Of a stretch of 64,000 bases of DNA, positions 16,342-25,423 are shown one piece after another. The position numbers and the translations under genes are program-made. The stretch comes from Streptomyces dioscori (GTDB lineage: Bacteria > Actinomycetota > Actinomycetes > Streptomycetales > Streptomycetaceae), in the NCBI RefSeq assembly GCF_003024195.1, contig NZ_KZ679041.1, forward strand, positions 372,001 to 436,000, given 5' to 3'. The notes beneath the pieces are model-generated. The model saw only the letters and a list, made by a program, of their open reading frames with translations. It did not search any database and was not told the origin of the DNA. Within the stretch, counting starts at the first letter, position 1. Each line of letters starts with the position of its first letter.

Positions 16342-17252
16342 CTCCCCGACGCCCGAGACCGGAGCCGACCGCCATGGCTGAGACGGCAGTCGGGCCCAAG
16401 TGGCGTTCGTACGGCACCCGCCGCCGCTCCACCCGCACCCTCCGGGTACGCGCCTCCGTGACCCTCGTCCTCGTGACGGTCCTCGCGGTCCTGCTCGTAC
16501 CGCCGCTCGTCCAACTCGACCAACAGGCGGTCGACTTGGCCGCCAAGTTGCAACCGCCGTCCTGGGCACACCCGTTCGGCACCGACGACGTCGGCCGCGA
16601 CCTGCTGCTGCGCTGTGTGTACGGCCTGCGCGTCTCCCTGCTCGTCGGCGTCACGGCCGCCCTGACGGCGACCGTCATCGGAACGGCCGTCGGCGCCGCG
16701 GCCGGAGCACTGGGCGGCTGGGCCGACCGGGCCGTCATGCGGCTGGTCGACACCTTCTCGTCCGTCCCGCATCTGCTCCTCGGCATCTTCATCGTCGCCA
16801 TGTTCCGTCCCGGCGTCTGGCCGGTGGTGGTCTCGGTCGGCCTCACCCACTGGCTGTCGACCGCCCGGATCGTCCGCGCCGAGGTGCTGTCCCTGCGCTC
16901 ACGCCCGTACATCGACGCGGCGCTCTCCGGCGGCGCGTCACGACTGCGCATCGCCGTACGCCATCTGCTGCCCGCCGTACTGCCCCAGGCCGCGCTCGCC
17001 GCCGTACTCATGGTGCCGCACGCCATGTGGCACGAGTCCGCCCTGTCCTTCCTCGGGCTCGGCCTGCCCTCCCACCTCGCGAGCCTCGGCAACCTCATCC
17101 AGAACGCCCGCGGCTCGCTGCTCGCCGGCCAGTGGTGGCCGACCCTCTACCCCGGCCTGTTCCTCATCGTCCCCACCCTCGCCATCGCCGGCCTCGCCGG
17201 AGCCTGGCGCGAGCGGATCAACCCGCGCCGCCGATCGGAGCTGATGCTGTGA
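16338..17252 (+). CDS. Peptide ABC transporter permease, DppC type
   Basis: A 304-residue DppC-type permease. GTG 16338 overlaps the previous stop; ATG 16374 is an alternative that would remove 12 residues. The diagnostic region HPFGTDDVGRDLLLRCVYGLRVSL is present, and the EAA loop is YIDAALSGGASRLRIAVRHLLPAVLPQA. It ends with AWRERINPRRRSELML. Overlap with both neighbours indicates one tightly coupled operon. Confidence 0.92.
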   Translation: MTPRRPRPEPTAMAETAVGPKWRSYGTRRRSTRTLRVRASVTLVLVTVLAVLLVPPLVQLDQQAVDLAAKLQPPSWAHPFGTDDVGRDLLLRCVYGLRVSLLVGVTAALTATVIGTAVGAAAGALGGWADRAVMRLVDTFSSVPHLLLGIFIVAMFRPGVWPVVVSVGLTHWLSTARIVRAEVLSLRSRPYIDAALSGGASRLRIAVRHLLPAVLPQAALAAVLMVPHAMWHESALSFLGLGLPSHLASLGNLIQNARGSLLAGQWWPTLYPGLFLIVPTLAIAGLAGAWRERINPRRRSELML

Positions 17253-18202
17253 CCGTGCTGTCCGTACGAGGCCTGTCGGTGCGCTTCCTCATGCCGGGCG
17301 GACGCCGTGTCGCCGCCGTCACCGACGCGCACTTCGACGTGGCGGCGGGGGAGTGCCTGGCCCTGATCGGCGAGAGCGGCTGCGGAAAGTCGGTCCTCGT
17401 CTCCGCGCTCCTCGGCCTGCTCCCCGCCAACGCCCAGGCCGCGGGCGAGGCACGCCTCGGCGACCTCGACCTGCTCGCGGCCGACGAGCGCACCCTGGCC
17501 CGTACGGTCCGGGGCCGCCGTATCGGCCTCATACCGCAGAGCCCGGCCGCCCACCTGACCCCCGTCCGCACGATCCGCTCCCAACTGCAGGAAGCCGTAG
17601 CCCAGTTGACGGGGGTCCGCGGCCGGGCGGCCCTGCGCTCCGCCGCCGAGGAGGCCGCCGCGCGTGCCGCGTTCCCCGCGGACCACCTCGACCGCCACCC
17701 GCACGAACTCTCCGGCGGCCTCGCCCAGCGCGCCGCCACCGCCCTCGCCCTCGTCGGTGAGGCGCCACTGCTCCTCGCCGACGAGCCAACCACCGGGCTC
17801 GACCGCGACCTCGTGGACCACACCGTCGACGAACTGCGCCGCCACGTGGACACCGCCGGCCGGGCTCTGCTGGTCATCACCCACGACCTGGCGGCGGCCG
17901 AGCGCGTCGCCGACCGCGTGGCGGTCATGTACGCGGGCCGCATCGTCGAACTCACCGACGCCGAGGCGTTCTTCGGCACCCCCGGCCCCCGCCACCCCTA
18001 CAGCCGCGGCCTCCTCCAGGCGCTGCCCGACCGCGCCTTCACCCCCATCCCCGGCATGCCCCCCGAACTCGGCGACCTCCCCGACGGCTGCGCCTTCGCC
18101 ACCCGCTGCGACCGGGCCGCCGACACCTGCGCTACCCAACCGCCGATGACGGCGACGGTCGCCTGCCACCACCCGTACGTACCGGAGGACAGCCATGCTT
18201 GA
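17249..18202 (+). CDS. Peptide ABC transporter ATP-binding protein, DppD type
   Basis: A 317-residue ATPase, GTG start overlapping the previous stop. Walker A is GESGCGKSV, Q-loop IPQSPAAHLTPVRT, signature LSGGLAQ, Walker B LLLADEPTTGLD, and the H-loop is ITHD. The C-terminal oligopeptide/nickel extension is present: GMPPELGDLPDGCAFATRCDRAADTC. Its Cys residues (CAFATRC...C...C) resemble the iron-sulfur or metal site seen in DppD-type subunits. It forms a heterodimer with the shorter ATPase downstream. Confidence 0.92.
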   Translation: MTVLSVRGLSVRFLMPGGRRVAAVTDAHFDVAAGECLALIGESGCGKSVLVSALLGLLPANAQAAGEARLGDLDLLAADERTLARTVRGRRIGLIPQSPAAHLTPVRTIRSQLQEAVAQLTGVRGRAALRSAAEEAAARAAFPADHLDRHPHELSGGLAQRAATALALVGEAPLLLADEPTTGLDRDLVDHTVDELRRHVDTAGRALLVITHDLAAAERVADRVAVMYAGRIVELTDAEAFFGTPGPRHPYSRGLLQALPDRAFTPIPGMPPELGDLPDGCAFATRCDRAADTCATQPPMTATVACHHPYVPEDSHA

Positions 18203-18890
18203 ACTACGGGCCGTCACCGCCGGATACGACCAACGCGCGCCTGTCGTAAGGGACTTCTCCCTGACCGTCGAGCCCGGCGAGGCCGTCGGCCTGCTCGGCC
18301 CCAGCGGCTGCGGCAAATCCACCCTCGCCCGCGTCGCCGCCCTGCTGCACCGCCCCGACTCCGGAACCCTGCTCCTCGACGGCGAACCCGTACGCCACTG
18401 GCGCCACCGTGCCCCGCGCGAACAACGCACCGCCTTCGGGGTCGTCTTCCAGCAGCCCAGACTCGCCGCGGACCCCCGCCTGCGCCTCGCCCACCTCATC
18501 GCCGAACCCCTGCACGCCACCGGCCGGCGCAGCGAAGTACCGGACCGCGTGACGGAGTTGGCCGCGACCGTGGGCCTGACGCCCGACCTGCTGACCCGCC
18601 GCCCGCACGAGGTCAGCGACGGCCAGCTGCAACGCGCCTGCCTGGCCCGCGCCCTCGTCCTGCGCCCCCGCTGGCTGATCTGCGACGAGATGACCGCCAT
18701 GCTCGACGCCTCCACCGGCGCCGCGCTGGTCGCCGCGGTGGAGACCTACAGGTCCACCACCGGCGCGGGCCTGCTCGCCGTCGGCCACGACCGGACACTC
18801 CTCAACCGCTGGTGCGGTCGCACGGTCCACTGGGAGGCGCTGCAACCGCCACGAGCCCCGGAAGCCTCCCAGGGTCCCTCTGTACGATGA
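18195..18890 (+). CDS. Peptide ABC transporter ATP-binding protein, DppF type, short
   Basis: A 231-residue ATPase overlapping the previous gene by 8 bp. Walker A GPSGCGKST, Q-loop FQQPRLAADPRL and Walker B LICDEMTAMLDAST are intact. The signature is VSDGQ where LSGGQ is usual, the Walker B Pro is replaced by Met, and the switch region reads VGHDR. It lacks the ~90-residue C-terminal extension of typical DppF. One degenerate ATP site is common in heterodimeric transporters. A TACGAT hexamer near its 3' end (18883-18888) may be the -10 of the next gene. Confidence 0.85.
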   Translation: MLELRAVTAGYDQRAPVVRDFSLTVEPGEAVGLLGPSGCGKSTLARVAALLHRPDSGTLLLDGEPVRHWRHRAPREQRTAFGVVFQQPRLAADPRLRLAHLIAEPLHATGRRSEVPDRVTELAATVGLTPDLLTRRPHEVSDGQLQRACLARALVLRPRWLICDEMTAMLDASTGAALVAAVETYRSTTGAGLLAVGHDRTLLNRWCGRTVHWEALQPPRAPEASQGPSVR

Positions 18891-19046
18891 CGCGCGGTGC
18901 GGCCGGTGTGCCGGTGTTCCCGCCGCGCGGCGAGATGTGAAGGCCGGTGCGGAGGATCTCCGCGAGGCTGACACAACGTGGGACGCCCTGCACGGGGATC
19001 CGACCCAAGTGCGTGAGAAATCGTGAGATGTGGGAGCGTGAGTCGG

Positions 19047-20345
19047 GTGAGAGACGCACAGACCAACACCCTTCAATACCGCTTTGACGGGCCGGAAGAC
19101 GCACCTGTCCTGATCTTGGGTCCCTCACTGGGCACCACCTGGCACATGTGGGACCGGCAGGTCCCCGAGCTGGCCAAGCAGTGGCGGGTCTTCCGCTTCG
19201 ACCTGCCCGGCCACGGCGGCGCACCCGCGCACCCGACCGGCTCGGTCACCGAGCTCGCCGAACGGCTGCTCGCCACCCTCGACGGGCTCGGCGTGCAGCG
19301 GTTCGGCTACGCGGGCTGCGCGCTCGGCGGCGCCGTGGGCGCCGAGCTGGCCCTGCGCCGCCCCGACCGCGTCGCCTCGCTCACGCTGATCGCCGCCTCC
19401 CCCCGCTTCGGCACGGCCGACGAGTTCCGGCAGCGCGGTGTGATCGTCCGTTCGAACGGCCTGGACCCCATCGCGCGGTCGTCCCCCGAGCGCTGGTTCA
19501 CGACCGGGTTCGCCGCGGCACAGCCCGCGATCACCGAGTGGGCCGTACAGATGGTGCGCACCACCGACCCGGGCTGCTACATCGCCGCCTGCGAGGCGCT
19601 CGCCGCGTTCGACATCCGCGCCGACCTCGGCCGCATCGGTGTGCCCACGCTCGTCCTGGTCGGTTCGGACGACCAGGTGACCGGCCCCGCCGAGGCCCGC
19701 ACCCTGGTCGCCGGGATACCCGACGCCCGCCTCGCGGTGGTGCCCGGCGCCTCCCACCTGGTCCCCGTCGAGCAGCCCGCCGCGGTCACGGACCTCCTCG
19801 TACGGCACTTCTCCACGGCCTGGCAGCAGCCCGCCTACGACTCGTCCACGGGGCAGATGTCGGTCGTGGTCCCGCAGGCGAGCCCCGTGCTCTCCGTGCC
19901 GCAGCAGGCGGCACCCGTCGCCGAGATCGCCCCGGCCCCCCAGCCCGAGGCGCTGACGGGCCGGGCCGATCCGTACGACGCGGGCATCAAGGTCCGCCGC
20001 GAGGTGCTCGGGGACGCCCACGTGGACCGGGCGCTCGCCCAGGCCGACGCGTTCTCCGGGGACTTCCAGGAGTTCATCACGCGCTACGCGTGGGGCGAGA
20101 TCTGGGACCGGCCGGGCCTCGACCGGCGCTCGCGCAGCTGTGTGACCCTCACCGCCCTGGTCGCGGGCGGCCACCTCGACGAGCTGGCCTTCCACACCCG
20201 GGCCGCCCTCCGTAACGGGCTCACCCCCGTCGAGATCAAGGAAGTACTCCTCCAGGCGGCCGTCTACTGCGGCGTACCGGCCGCGAACAGCGCCTTCAAG
20301 GTGGCCCAGCAGGTCATCCGCGAGGAGACCACCCCACAGGAGTGA
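19047..20345 (+). CDS. PcaL-like fusion: alpha/beta hydrolase plus carboxymuconolactone decarboxylase domain
   Basis: A 432-residue two-domain protein. Residues ~1-255 form an alpha/beta hydrolase (LILGPSLGTTWHMWDRQV oxyanion region; acid LVGSDDQV; His in VPGASHLVPVEQ). A Pro/Gln-rich linker follows. From about residue 300 there is a carboxymuconolactone decarboxylase domain (DAFSGDFQEFITRYAWGEIWDR ... YCGVPAANSAF). PcaL catalyses the last two ring-derived steps to 3-oxoadipate. However, the nucleophile elbow here reads GCALGG, with Ala92 where Ser is expected, so lactonase activity is doubtful. GTG 19047 was chosen because GGGAG lies 10 bp upstream; GTG 19023 and 19038 are in frame. No other pca gene is nearby. 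Confidence 0.8.
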   Translation: MRDAQTNTLQYRFDGPEDAPVLILGPSLGTTWHMWDRQVPELAKQWRVFRFDLPGHGGAPAHPTGSVTELAERLLATLDGLGVQRFGYAGCALGGAVGAELALRRPDRVASLTLIAASPRFGTADEFRQRGVIVRSNGLDPIARSSPERWFTTGFAAAQPAITEWAVQMVRTTDPGCYIAACEALAAFDIRADLGRIGVPTLVLVGSDDQVTGPAEARTLVAGIPDARLAVVPGASHLVPVEQPAAVTDLLVRHFSTAWQQPAYDSSTGQMSVVVPQASPVLSVPQQAAPVAEIAPAPQPEALTGRADPYDAGIKVRREVLGDAHVDRALAQADAFSGDFQEFITRYAWGEIWDRPGLDRRSRSCVTLTALVAGGHLDELAFHTRAALRNGLTPVEIKEVLLQAAVYCGVPAANSAFKVAQQVIREETTPQE

Positions 20346-20406
20346 GCGGCGGGAAAGGGGCCCCTCGGGTGGGCCCGCCCCGACGGGCGGAGGCAGGATG
20401 GAAGGC

Positions 20407-21042
20407 ATGAGGTTCACAAAGAAGTCGCATGCCTGCGTCCGCCTGGAGAAGGACGGCCGCGTACTCGTCATCGATCCCGGTGTCTTCAGCGAGGAGGACG
20501 CCGCGGTCGGCGCGGACGCGATCCTCGTCACGCACGAGCACCCCGACCACTTCAGCGAAGGGCATCTGCGGGCCGGTCTGGAGGCCAACCCGCAGGCGGA
20601 GATCTGGACCCTGAAGTCGGTCGCCGACCAGCTCTCGGCCGCGTTCCCGGGCCGGGTGCACACCGTCGGCCACGGCGACACGTTCACCGCCGCGGGCTTC
20701 GACGTACAGGTCCACGGCGAGCTGCACGCCGTGATCCACCCGGACATCCCGCGCATCACGAACGTCGGCTACCTCGTCGACGGCGGGCGCGTCTTCCACC
20801 CCGGCGACGCGCTCACCCTCCCCGACCACCCGGTCGAGACGCTGCTGCTGCCCGTCCAGGCCCCCTGGAGCAAGATCTCCGAGGTCATCGACTACGTCAG
20901 GGAGGTCAAGCCGCAGCGCGCGTACGACATCCACGACGCCCTGCTCACGGACCTCGCGCGCCCCGCCTACGACCGCCAGATCGGCACGCTGGGCGGCTCC
21001 GAGCACCTGAGGCTGGCCCCGGGCGAGACCGCCGACCTCTGA
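20407..21042 (+). CDS. Metallo-beta-lactamase-fold hydrolase
   Basis: A 211-residue protein of the UlaG-like metallo-beta-lactamase superfamily. Metal motif THEHPDHFS is clear; other ligands are likely in VHGELHAVIHPD and HPGDALTLPDH. It starts MRFTKKSHACVRLEKDGRVLVIDPGVFS, the usual first strands of this group. ATG 20407 follows GGAAGG closely; ATG 20398 with GGAGG five bases upstream is equally usable and adds three residues. Substrate unknown. It lies 60 bp upstream of exonuclease III but a separate promoter precedes that gene. Confidence 0.82.
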   Translation: MRFTKKSHACVRLEKDGRVLVIDPGVFSEEDAAVGADAILVTHEHPDHFSEGHLRAGLEANPQAEIWTLKSVADQLSAAFPGRVHTVGHGDTFTAAGFDVQVHGELHAVIHPDIPRITNVGYLVDGGRVFHPGDALTLPDHPVETLLLPVQAPWSKISEVIDYVREVKPQRAYDIHDALLTDLARPAYDRQIGTLGGSEHLRLAPGETADL

Positions 21043-21072
21043 GCGGCCGCCCCCCGAGTGCCCGACCCCCGA

Positions 21073-21095
21073 CTGTCAGAGGCGCCCGGTAGGTT
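21073..21095 (+). promoter_or_regulatory. Candidate DNA-damage promoter of xthA
   Basis: CTGTCAGAG, exactly 8 bp, then TAGGTT, compared with TTGTCRGTG-N8-TANNNT. The TAGGTT box ends 7 bp before the ATG at 21103, so the message would be leaderless, consistent with the lack of a ribosome site. Confidence 0.6.
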
Positions 21096-21102
21096 GTGGG
21101 GC

Positions 21103-21882
21103 ATGCGTATCGCCACCTGGAACGTGAACTCGATCACCGCCCGTCTCCCGAGGCTGCTGGCCTGGCTGGAGAGCAGCGGCACGGACGTGCTGTGCATCCA
21201 GGAGACGAAGACCACCGCCGAGCAGTTCCCCACCGAGGAGCTGCGCGAGCTGGGCTACGAGTCCGCGGTGAACGCGACGGGCCGGTGGAACGGCGTGGCG
21301 GTGGTGTCCCGGGTGGGCCTGGAGGACATCGTGCGGGGCCTGCCCGGCGACCCCGGGTACGAGGGCACCGAGGAGCCCCGCGCGGTCTCCGCGACCTGCG
21401 GCCCGGTCCGCGTCTGGTCGGTCTACGTGCCGAACGGCCGCGAGGTGGACCACCCGCACTACGCGTACAAGCTCCAGTGGTTCGAGGCCCTGAAGACGGC
21501 CGTCGCGGGCGACGCGGCCGGCAGCCGCCCGTTCGCGGTGCTGGGCGACTACAACGTGGCTCCGACGGACGACGACGTCTTCGACCGGTCCGTCTTCGAG
21601 GGCTCCACGCACGTCACGGAGCCCGAGCGCGCCGCGCTCACCGCCCTGCGCGGGACGGGCCTGTCGGACGTGGTCCCGCGCCCCCTGAAGTACGACCACC
21701 CGTTCACGTACTGGGACTACCGCCAGCTCGGCTTCCCCAAGAACCGGGGCATGCGCATCGACCTGGTCTACGGCAACGCCCCCTTCGCCAAGGCGGTCAC
21801 GGACGCCTACGTGGACCGGGAGGAACGCAAGGGCAAGGGAGCCTCGGACCACGCCCCGGTGGTAGTGGACCTGGACGTCTAG
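21103..21882 (+). CDS. xthA: Exodeoxyribonuclease III (AP endonuclease)
   Basis: A 259-residue EEP-superfamily nuclease. N-terminus MRIATWNVNSITARLPRLLAWL gives the metal-binding Asn7. CIQETK carries the Mg-binding Glu, LGDYNVAPTDDDVFD the catalytic Asp/Asn pair, and GASDHAPVVVDL the general-base His. It incises DNA at abasic sites and trims 3' blocks in base-excision repair. ATG 21103 matches the family start; an upstream in-frame start would add unrelated residues. No ribosome site is present, in keeping with the promoter just upstream placing the 5' end at the ATG. Confidence 0.93.
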   Translation: MRIATWNVNSITARLPRLLAWLESSGTDVLCIQETKTTAEQFPTEELRELGYESAVNATGRWNGVAVVSRVGLEDIVRGLPGDPGYEGTEEPRAVSATCGPVRVWSVYVPNGREVDHPHYAYKLQWFEALKTAVAGDAAGSRPFAVLGDYNVAPTDDDVFDRSVFEGSTHVTEPERAALTALRGTGLSDVVPRPLKYDHPFTYWDYRQLGFPKNRGMRIDLVYGNAPFAKAVTDAYVDREERKGKGASDHAPVVVDLDV

Positions 21883-22024
21883 CCCCACGAGGGGCGCCCC
21901 TTCGGGGGTGCCCCGTCGGGGGCGCGGGGAACGGCGCGCCCAGCCCCCGACGGACCCGCACCCGACGACGCCCTAAGGGGCGCGGGGAACTGCGCGACCA
22001 GCCCCCACGGACCCGCACCCGAAC
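21883..22024. repeat. Dispersed GGGGCGCGGGGAACTGCGC-type repeat, two tandem copies
   Basis: One degenerate copy (about 21921-21964: GGGGGCGCGGGGAACGGCGC) and one good copy (about 21975-22024), each followed by CCAGCCCCC and ACGGACCCGCACCCGA. A GGGGCGCCCC inverted element precedes them. The block separates the convergent xthA and SGNH hydrolase genes. Confidence 0.75.
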
Positions 22025-22071
22025 AGCGACAGGACCTGCCCAAAATCCGCCCCGCCCCTCCCAAAGATCCC

Positions 22072-23943
22072 CTACAACAACCCCAGATCCACAGAGGCAG
22101 CCAGCGCAGCGAGCCCCGCATCCCCAGGATGCAGATGATCCCCACTGTCGTAGACAGACAACATCCGCGCGGGATCCCCCGGATCCCGCAACACCGCGTC
22201 GAAGTCGAGCACCCCGTCGACCCCGGCATCCACCGCCCCGGACCGAATCCACCGGTTCACAGCGCTCCGCCGAGCATCGACCTCGGCGGTGCACCGCGCT
22301 TCCCCCGCACAGGGCACGATCGTCGCGACCAGCACCCGTAGCCCCCGCCCGCGCGCCCGCTCGGTGATCTCCCGCAGCCCGTCCACGACCTGCTCGGCAC
22401 TCGCACCCCAGCGGACGTCGTTGATCCCCTGGAAGACGACGATCGTACGCGCCGACGTCTGCGCGAGGACATCCCGGTCGAGGCGGTGCAGCGCACTCAC
22501 CCCGCCCGTGTCGGCGGAGACACCGTCACCGACATACCGGTCGGTGACCACACGATTCGCCGAGATCCCCTGGTTGAGCACCCCATGGTGCGGCACCACA
22601 CTCTGCTCCCGGAGCCGGTCGGCCAGCAGATCGGGCCAGCGCCGGTTCGCGTCCCGCGTCGACTTCTCCCCGTCGGTGATCGAGTCCCCGAGCACCACGA
22701 CGGACCCCGGCCCGCCATCTGACCCGCCACCTGATCCGCCGCCCGGCTCGCCGCCGGACTCGTCACCGACGTCGACACCGGTCAGCAGCGGCCAGTTGAG
22801 GATCGTCGAGGTGTACGCGTCCGGGGCGGCGTCCCCGGCATGGTCGCCGGGCTCGCTGACGTACGACTGCTGGACGGCGAGGCTGTGCACGGGCGCCGCC
22901 GCTACCGTTCCCGGCAGGTGGAAGCTCACGAGGAGGTTGCCGTCCGCGGGCACGTCGAAGCCCAGCGGATCACTGAACGCCTGCGCTCCCGCGGGGATCT
23001 CGGTGCCCCCGGACCCCCCGAAGGACAGCGGCACGGGAGCGCCGCGCGGGCTCGCCCCGGACGCCTGCACCGCGACCGTCGCGCTCCCGATCCGTACGGG
23101 CGCGGCCGCGAAGGTGTTGTCGAGCCGGATCCGTACCCGTGGCCCGCCCGCCGAGGTGTGCACCACCAGCCGCAGGGTCCGGTCCGTCCACGGCCCGACG
23201 GCCGGGTAGCCGGAGGTCGAAGCGGCCCAACTCCCGGTCCAGCCGGGGCTGTCGGAGCGTACCGACAGGGCGAACACATGCAGGTCGCCGTTGTCCGGCA
23301 GCTCCACGGAGCCCACCGAGCGGCCTCGGGTGAGCGGCACGGTCACCACGTACAGCCGTGCCTTCTCGGCGAGTTGACCGCCGGGGGTGTTGACGTGGGG
23401 GAGGGCCACGGCCTTGGTGGCGAGCGGGCCGCCGCGCCAGTCCGGCGCGCTCAGCCGGTACGAGGAGCTGGACCCGTCGAGGTACCGCACCACGCCCGTG
23501 CCGCTCTCCTCGCCGCCGCCCGTGCCCGCGACCAGGAAGGCGAGCGCGTCACCGTGGCCGCGTACCCGTACGGACTGTCCGGCCGCGCGTACGTTGTCGG
23601 GCCCGCCCGGTGTCCGGCGGGGCCAGGTCAGCCGGGCGCCCTGGACCGTCAGTGAGCGTCCCGGTGTCCAGCCGGCGGCGGTCAGGTCCTGCGCCGACAG
23701 GGACCGGCCCGAGCCGTCGAAGTCGGCCCCGGCGGGGCGTGCGTCGTCGCTCACGGCCGTGTTGTCGAAGAGCCGCTCCAGGGACGGCGGCCGCTCCCTG
23801 GCCTGTGACGCGGCCGTAGCACGGACCGCGTCCGCCTGAGGAAGCGCGGTCTTCGCCGGGACCGCAGCCGTCGCCGGGACCGCGGCCGTCAGTACGGACA
23901 GCACGGTCAGGGCGACGGTGGTGCTCCACACACGTCGGCGCAC
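22072..23943 (-). CDS. Secreted SGNH/GDSL hydrolase
   Basis: A 623-residue exported esterase-like protein. It starts at GTG 23943 with GGAGGAG 6 bp before. A Sec signal (MRRRVWSTTVALTVLSVLTAAVPATA) is followed by about 370 residues of beta-rich sequence. The SGNH catalytic domain begins at VVVLGDSITDGEK (nucleophile Ser). Block III is FQGINDVRWG, and the C-terminal Asp/His pair lies in YDSGDHLHPGDAGLAAL. A Gly/Ser/Asp linker (GGEPGGGSGGGSDGGPG) sits directly before the domain. Such enzymes deacylate lipids or polysaccharides outside the cell; the exact substrate is unknown. It faces xthA convergently. Confidence 0.9.
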   Translation of the reverse strand: MRRRVWSTTVALTVLSVLTAAVPATAAVPAKTALPQADAVRATAASQARERPPSLERLFDNTAVSDDARPAGADFDGSGRSLSAQDLTAAGWTPGRSLTVQGARLTWPRRTPGGPDNVRAAGQSVRVRGHGDALAFLVAGTGGGEESGTGVVRYLDGSSSSYRLSAPDWRGGPLATKAVALPHVNTPGGQLAEKARLYVVTVPLTRGRSVGSVELPDNGDLHVFALSVRSDSPGWTGSWAASTSGYPAVGPWTDRTLRLVVHTSAGGPRVRIRLDNTFAAAPVRIGSATVAVQASGASPRGAPVPLSFGGSGGTEIPAGAQAFSDPLGFDVPADGNLLVSFHLPGTVAAAPVHSLAVQQSYVSEPGDHAGDAAPDAYTSTILNWPLLTGVDVGDESGGEPGGGSGGGSDGGPGSVVVLGDSITDGEKSTRDANRRWPDLLADRLREQSVVPHHGVLNQGISANRVVTDRYVGDGVSADTGGVSALHRLDRDVLAQTSARTIVVFQGINDVRWGASAEQVVDGLREITERARGRGLRVLVATIVPCAGEARCTAEVDARRSAVNRWIRSGAVDAGVDGVLDFDAVLRDPGDPARMLSVYDSGDHLHPGDAGLAALAASVDLGLL

Positions 23944-24095
23944 ACCGACTCCTCCCGCTCAGGATGCACCGTGAAGCTAAGGAGACGACGAGGTCCCGTC
24001 AATGAGGCAGGCGCCAACTGCGTGCGAACTCCCTGGGAACAGGCGTTCCGCGCGCCCTGTGGTGCGGTGGGCGATACGGATGAAAGGCTGGGTGT

Positions 24096-24536
24096 ATGAA
24101 CATCCCTTTCCTGGGCAACTGGCGCAAGAAGCGAGGCCCCGCCCAAGGGGTCGCGGTCTTCTCGGACAGCGAGAGCGACCACGAGGGGGTGGCCGAACTG
24201 CTCTCCGAATGCGAACTGCTTCGCTCCCAGGCCCATCAGGCGGGGATCGAACTGGACGACACCGTCGCCTCGTTGGAGGCACTCGACCAACTGCTGCCAC
24301 GCTGGCGCGACGACGAGGAGAGCCTGCCCTGGCTCGGCAACGACGCTGGCCTCTACCTCGGCACGGTCATCATCCGTACGGTGCCCGGCGCGCTCTGGGA
24401 GGTGTGGCCCAACGGCCGGCCCGTGGTGCGGCTGGTCTCGGGCCGGGAGATCGACGTGGTGGTGTCGGGTCATGAATGGGCGGCCAGCGGGGTTCCCGAA
24501 CTCTCCCAGCTGTACGCCGAGGTCGCGGAGGCGTGA
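24096..24536 (+). CDS. Conserved actinobacterial protein, DUF6278-like
   Basis: A 146-residue cytosolic protein, MNIPFLGNWRKKRGPAQGVAVFSDSESDH... A GAAAGG lies 9 bp before the ATG. It has no membrane segment and no catalytic motif I recognise; a W-x-V-W stretch (ALWEVWPNGRPVVRLVSGREIDVVVSGHEW) suggests a compact alpha/beta fold. I match it from memory to the family labelled DUF6278 in Streptomyces, not certainly. Function unknown. It is divergent from the SGNH hydrolase and is followed by the glutamate-type ABC ATPase. Confidence 0.7.
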   Translation: MNIPFLGNWRKKRGPAQGVAVFSDSESDHEGVAELLSECELLRSQAHQAGIELDDTVASLEALDQLLPRWRDDEESLPWLGNDAGLYLGTVIIRTVPGALWEVWPNGRPVVRLVSGREIDVVVSGHEWAASGVPELSQLYAEVAEA

Positions 24537-24663
24537 AGCCCTGGCCCACGCCGGCGGAGTAAATACGGCTAATGCCCGAAAAGTGCGTGTCGCGCATTAA
24601 GTCCATCCTCGTCTGGATAGTTTGCCGCAATCGCGACACTGCTGAGAGTGGGTAGGGCTGAGC

Positions 24664-25407
24664 ATGGCCGTCGATCCGTTGATCGAGCTGCGACACGTCA
24701 ACAAGTACTTCGGAGAGCTGCATGTCCTGCAGGACATCGATCTCACCGTCGGCAAGGGGGAGGTGGTCGTGGTCATCGGCCCCTCGGGGTCGGGCAAGTC
24801 GACCCTCTGCAGGGCGATCAACCGTCTGGAGCCCGTCGAATCGGGTGAGATCAGACTGGACGGACAGCCGCTGGCCGAGGAGGGCAGGGAACTCGCGAGA
24901 CTCCGTGCCGAGATCGGGATGGTCTTCCAGTCCTTCAACCTCTTCGCGCACAAGACGGTCCTGCAGAACGTCTCACTGGCGCAGACGAAGGTACGCGGCC
25001 GGAAGAAGGCGCAGGCCGACAAGCGCTCGCTCGAACTCCTCGACCGGGTGGGACTCGCCTCGCAGGCGCCGAAGTACCCGGCACAGCTCTCCGGCGGTCA
25101 GCAGCAACGCGTGGCCATCGCCCGCGCCCTCGCGATGGATCCCAAGGCCCTCCTGTTCGACGAGCCGACCTCGGCGCTCGACCCGGAGATGATCAACGAG
25201 GTTCTGGAGGTCATGCAACAGCTCGCGCGCGACGGTATGACGATGGTCGTCGTCACCCACGAGATGGGCTTCGCGCGTTCGGCGGCCGACCGGGTCGTCT
25301 TCATGGCCGACGGCCGCATCGTCGAGGACCGCACCCCCGAGGAGTTCTTCACCGACCCACGCAGCGACCGTGCCAAGGATTTTCTCTCCAAGATCCTCAC
25401 ACACTGA
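24664..25407 (+). CDS. Glutamate/polar amino-acid ABC transporter ATP-binding protein (GluA/GlnQ type), orphan
   Basis: A 247-residue ATPase of the polar amino-acid uptake family. Walker [11 protein letters not shown]-loop [18 protein letters not shown], signature [17 protein letters not shown], Walker [16 protein letters not shown]-loop [14 protein letters not shown]. This is the actinobacterial GluA type, which normally heads gluABCD. Here no binding protein or permease follows: the next frame is a 66-codon ORF and then an unrelated gene on the other strand. It could serve permeases encoded elsewhere or be a remnant of a deleted operon. TAATGC (24570-24575) and GCATTA (24594-24599) form an inverted repeat upstream. 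Confidence 0.88.
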   Translation: MAVDPLIELRHVNKYFGELHVLQDIDLTVGKGEVVVVIGPSGSGKSTLCRAINRLEPVESGEIRLDGQPLAEEGRELARLRAEIGMVFQSFNLFAHKTVLQNVSLAQTKVRGRKKAQADKRSLELLDRVGLASQAPKYPAQLSGGQQQRVAIARALAMDPKALLFDEPTSALDPEMINEVLEVMQQLARDGMTMVVVTHEMGFARSAADRVVFMADGRIVEDRTPEEFFTDPRSDRAKDFLSKILTH

Positions 25408-25423
25408 GCGGGGGAGCGTGATC

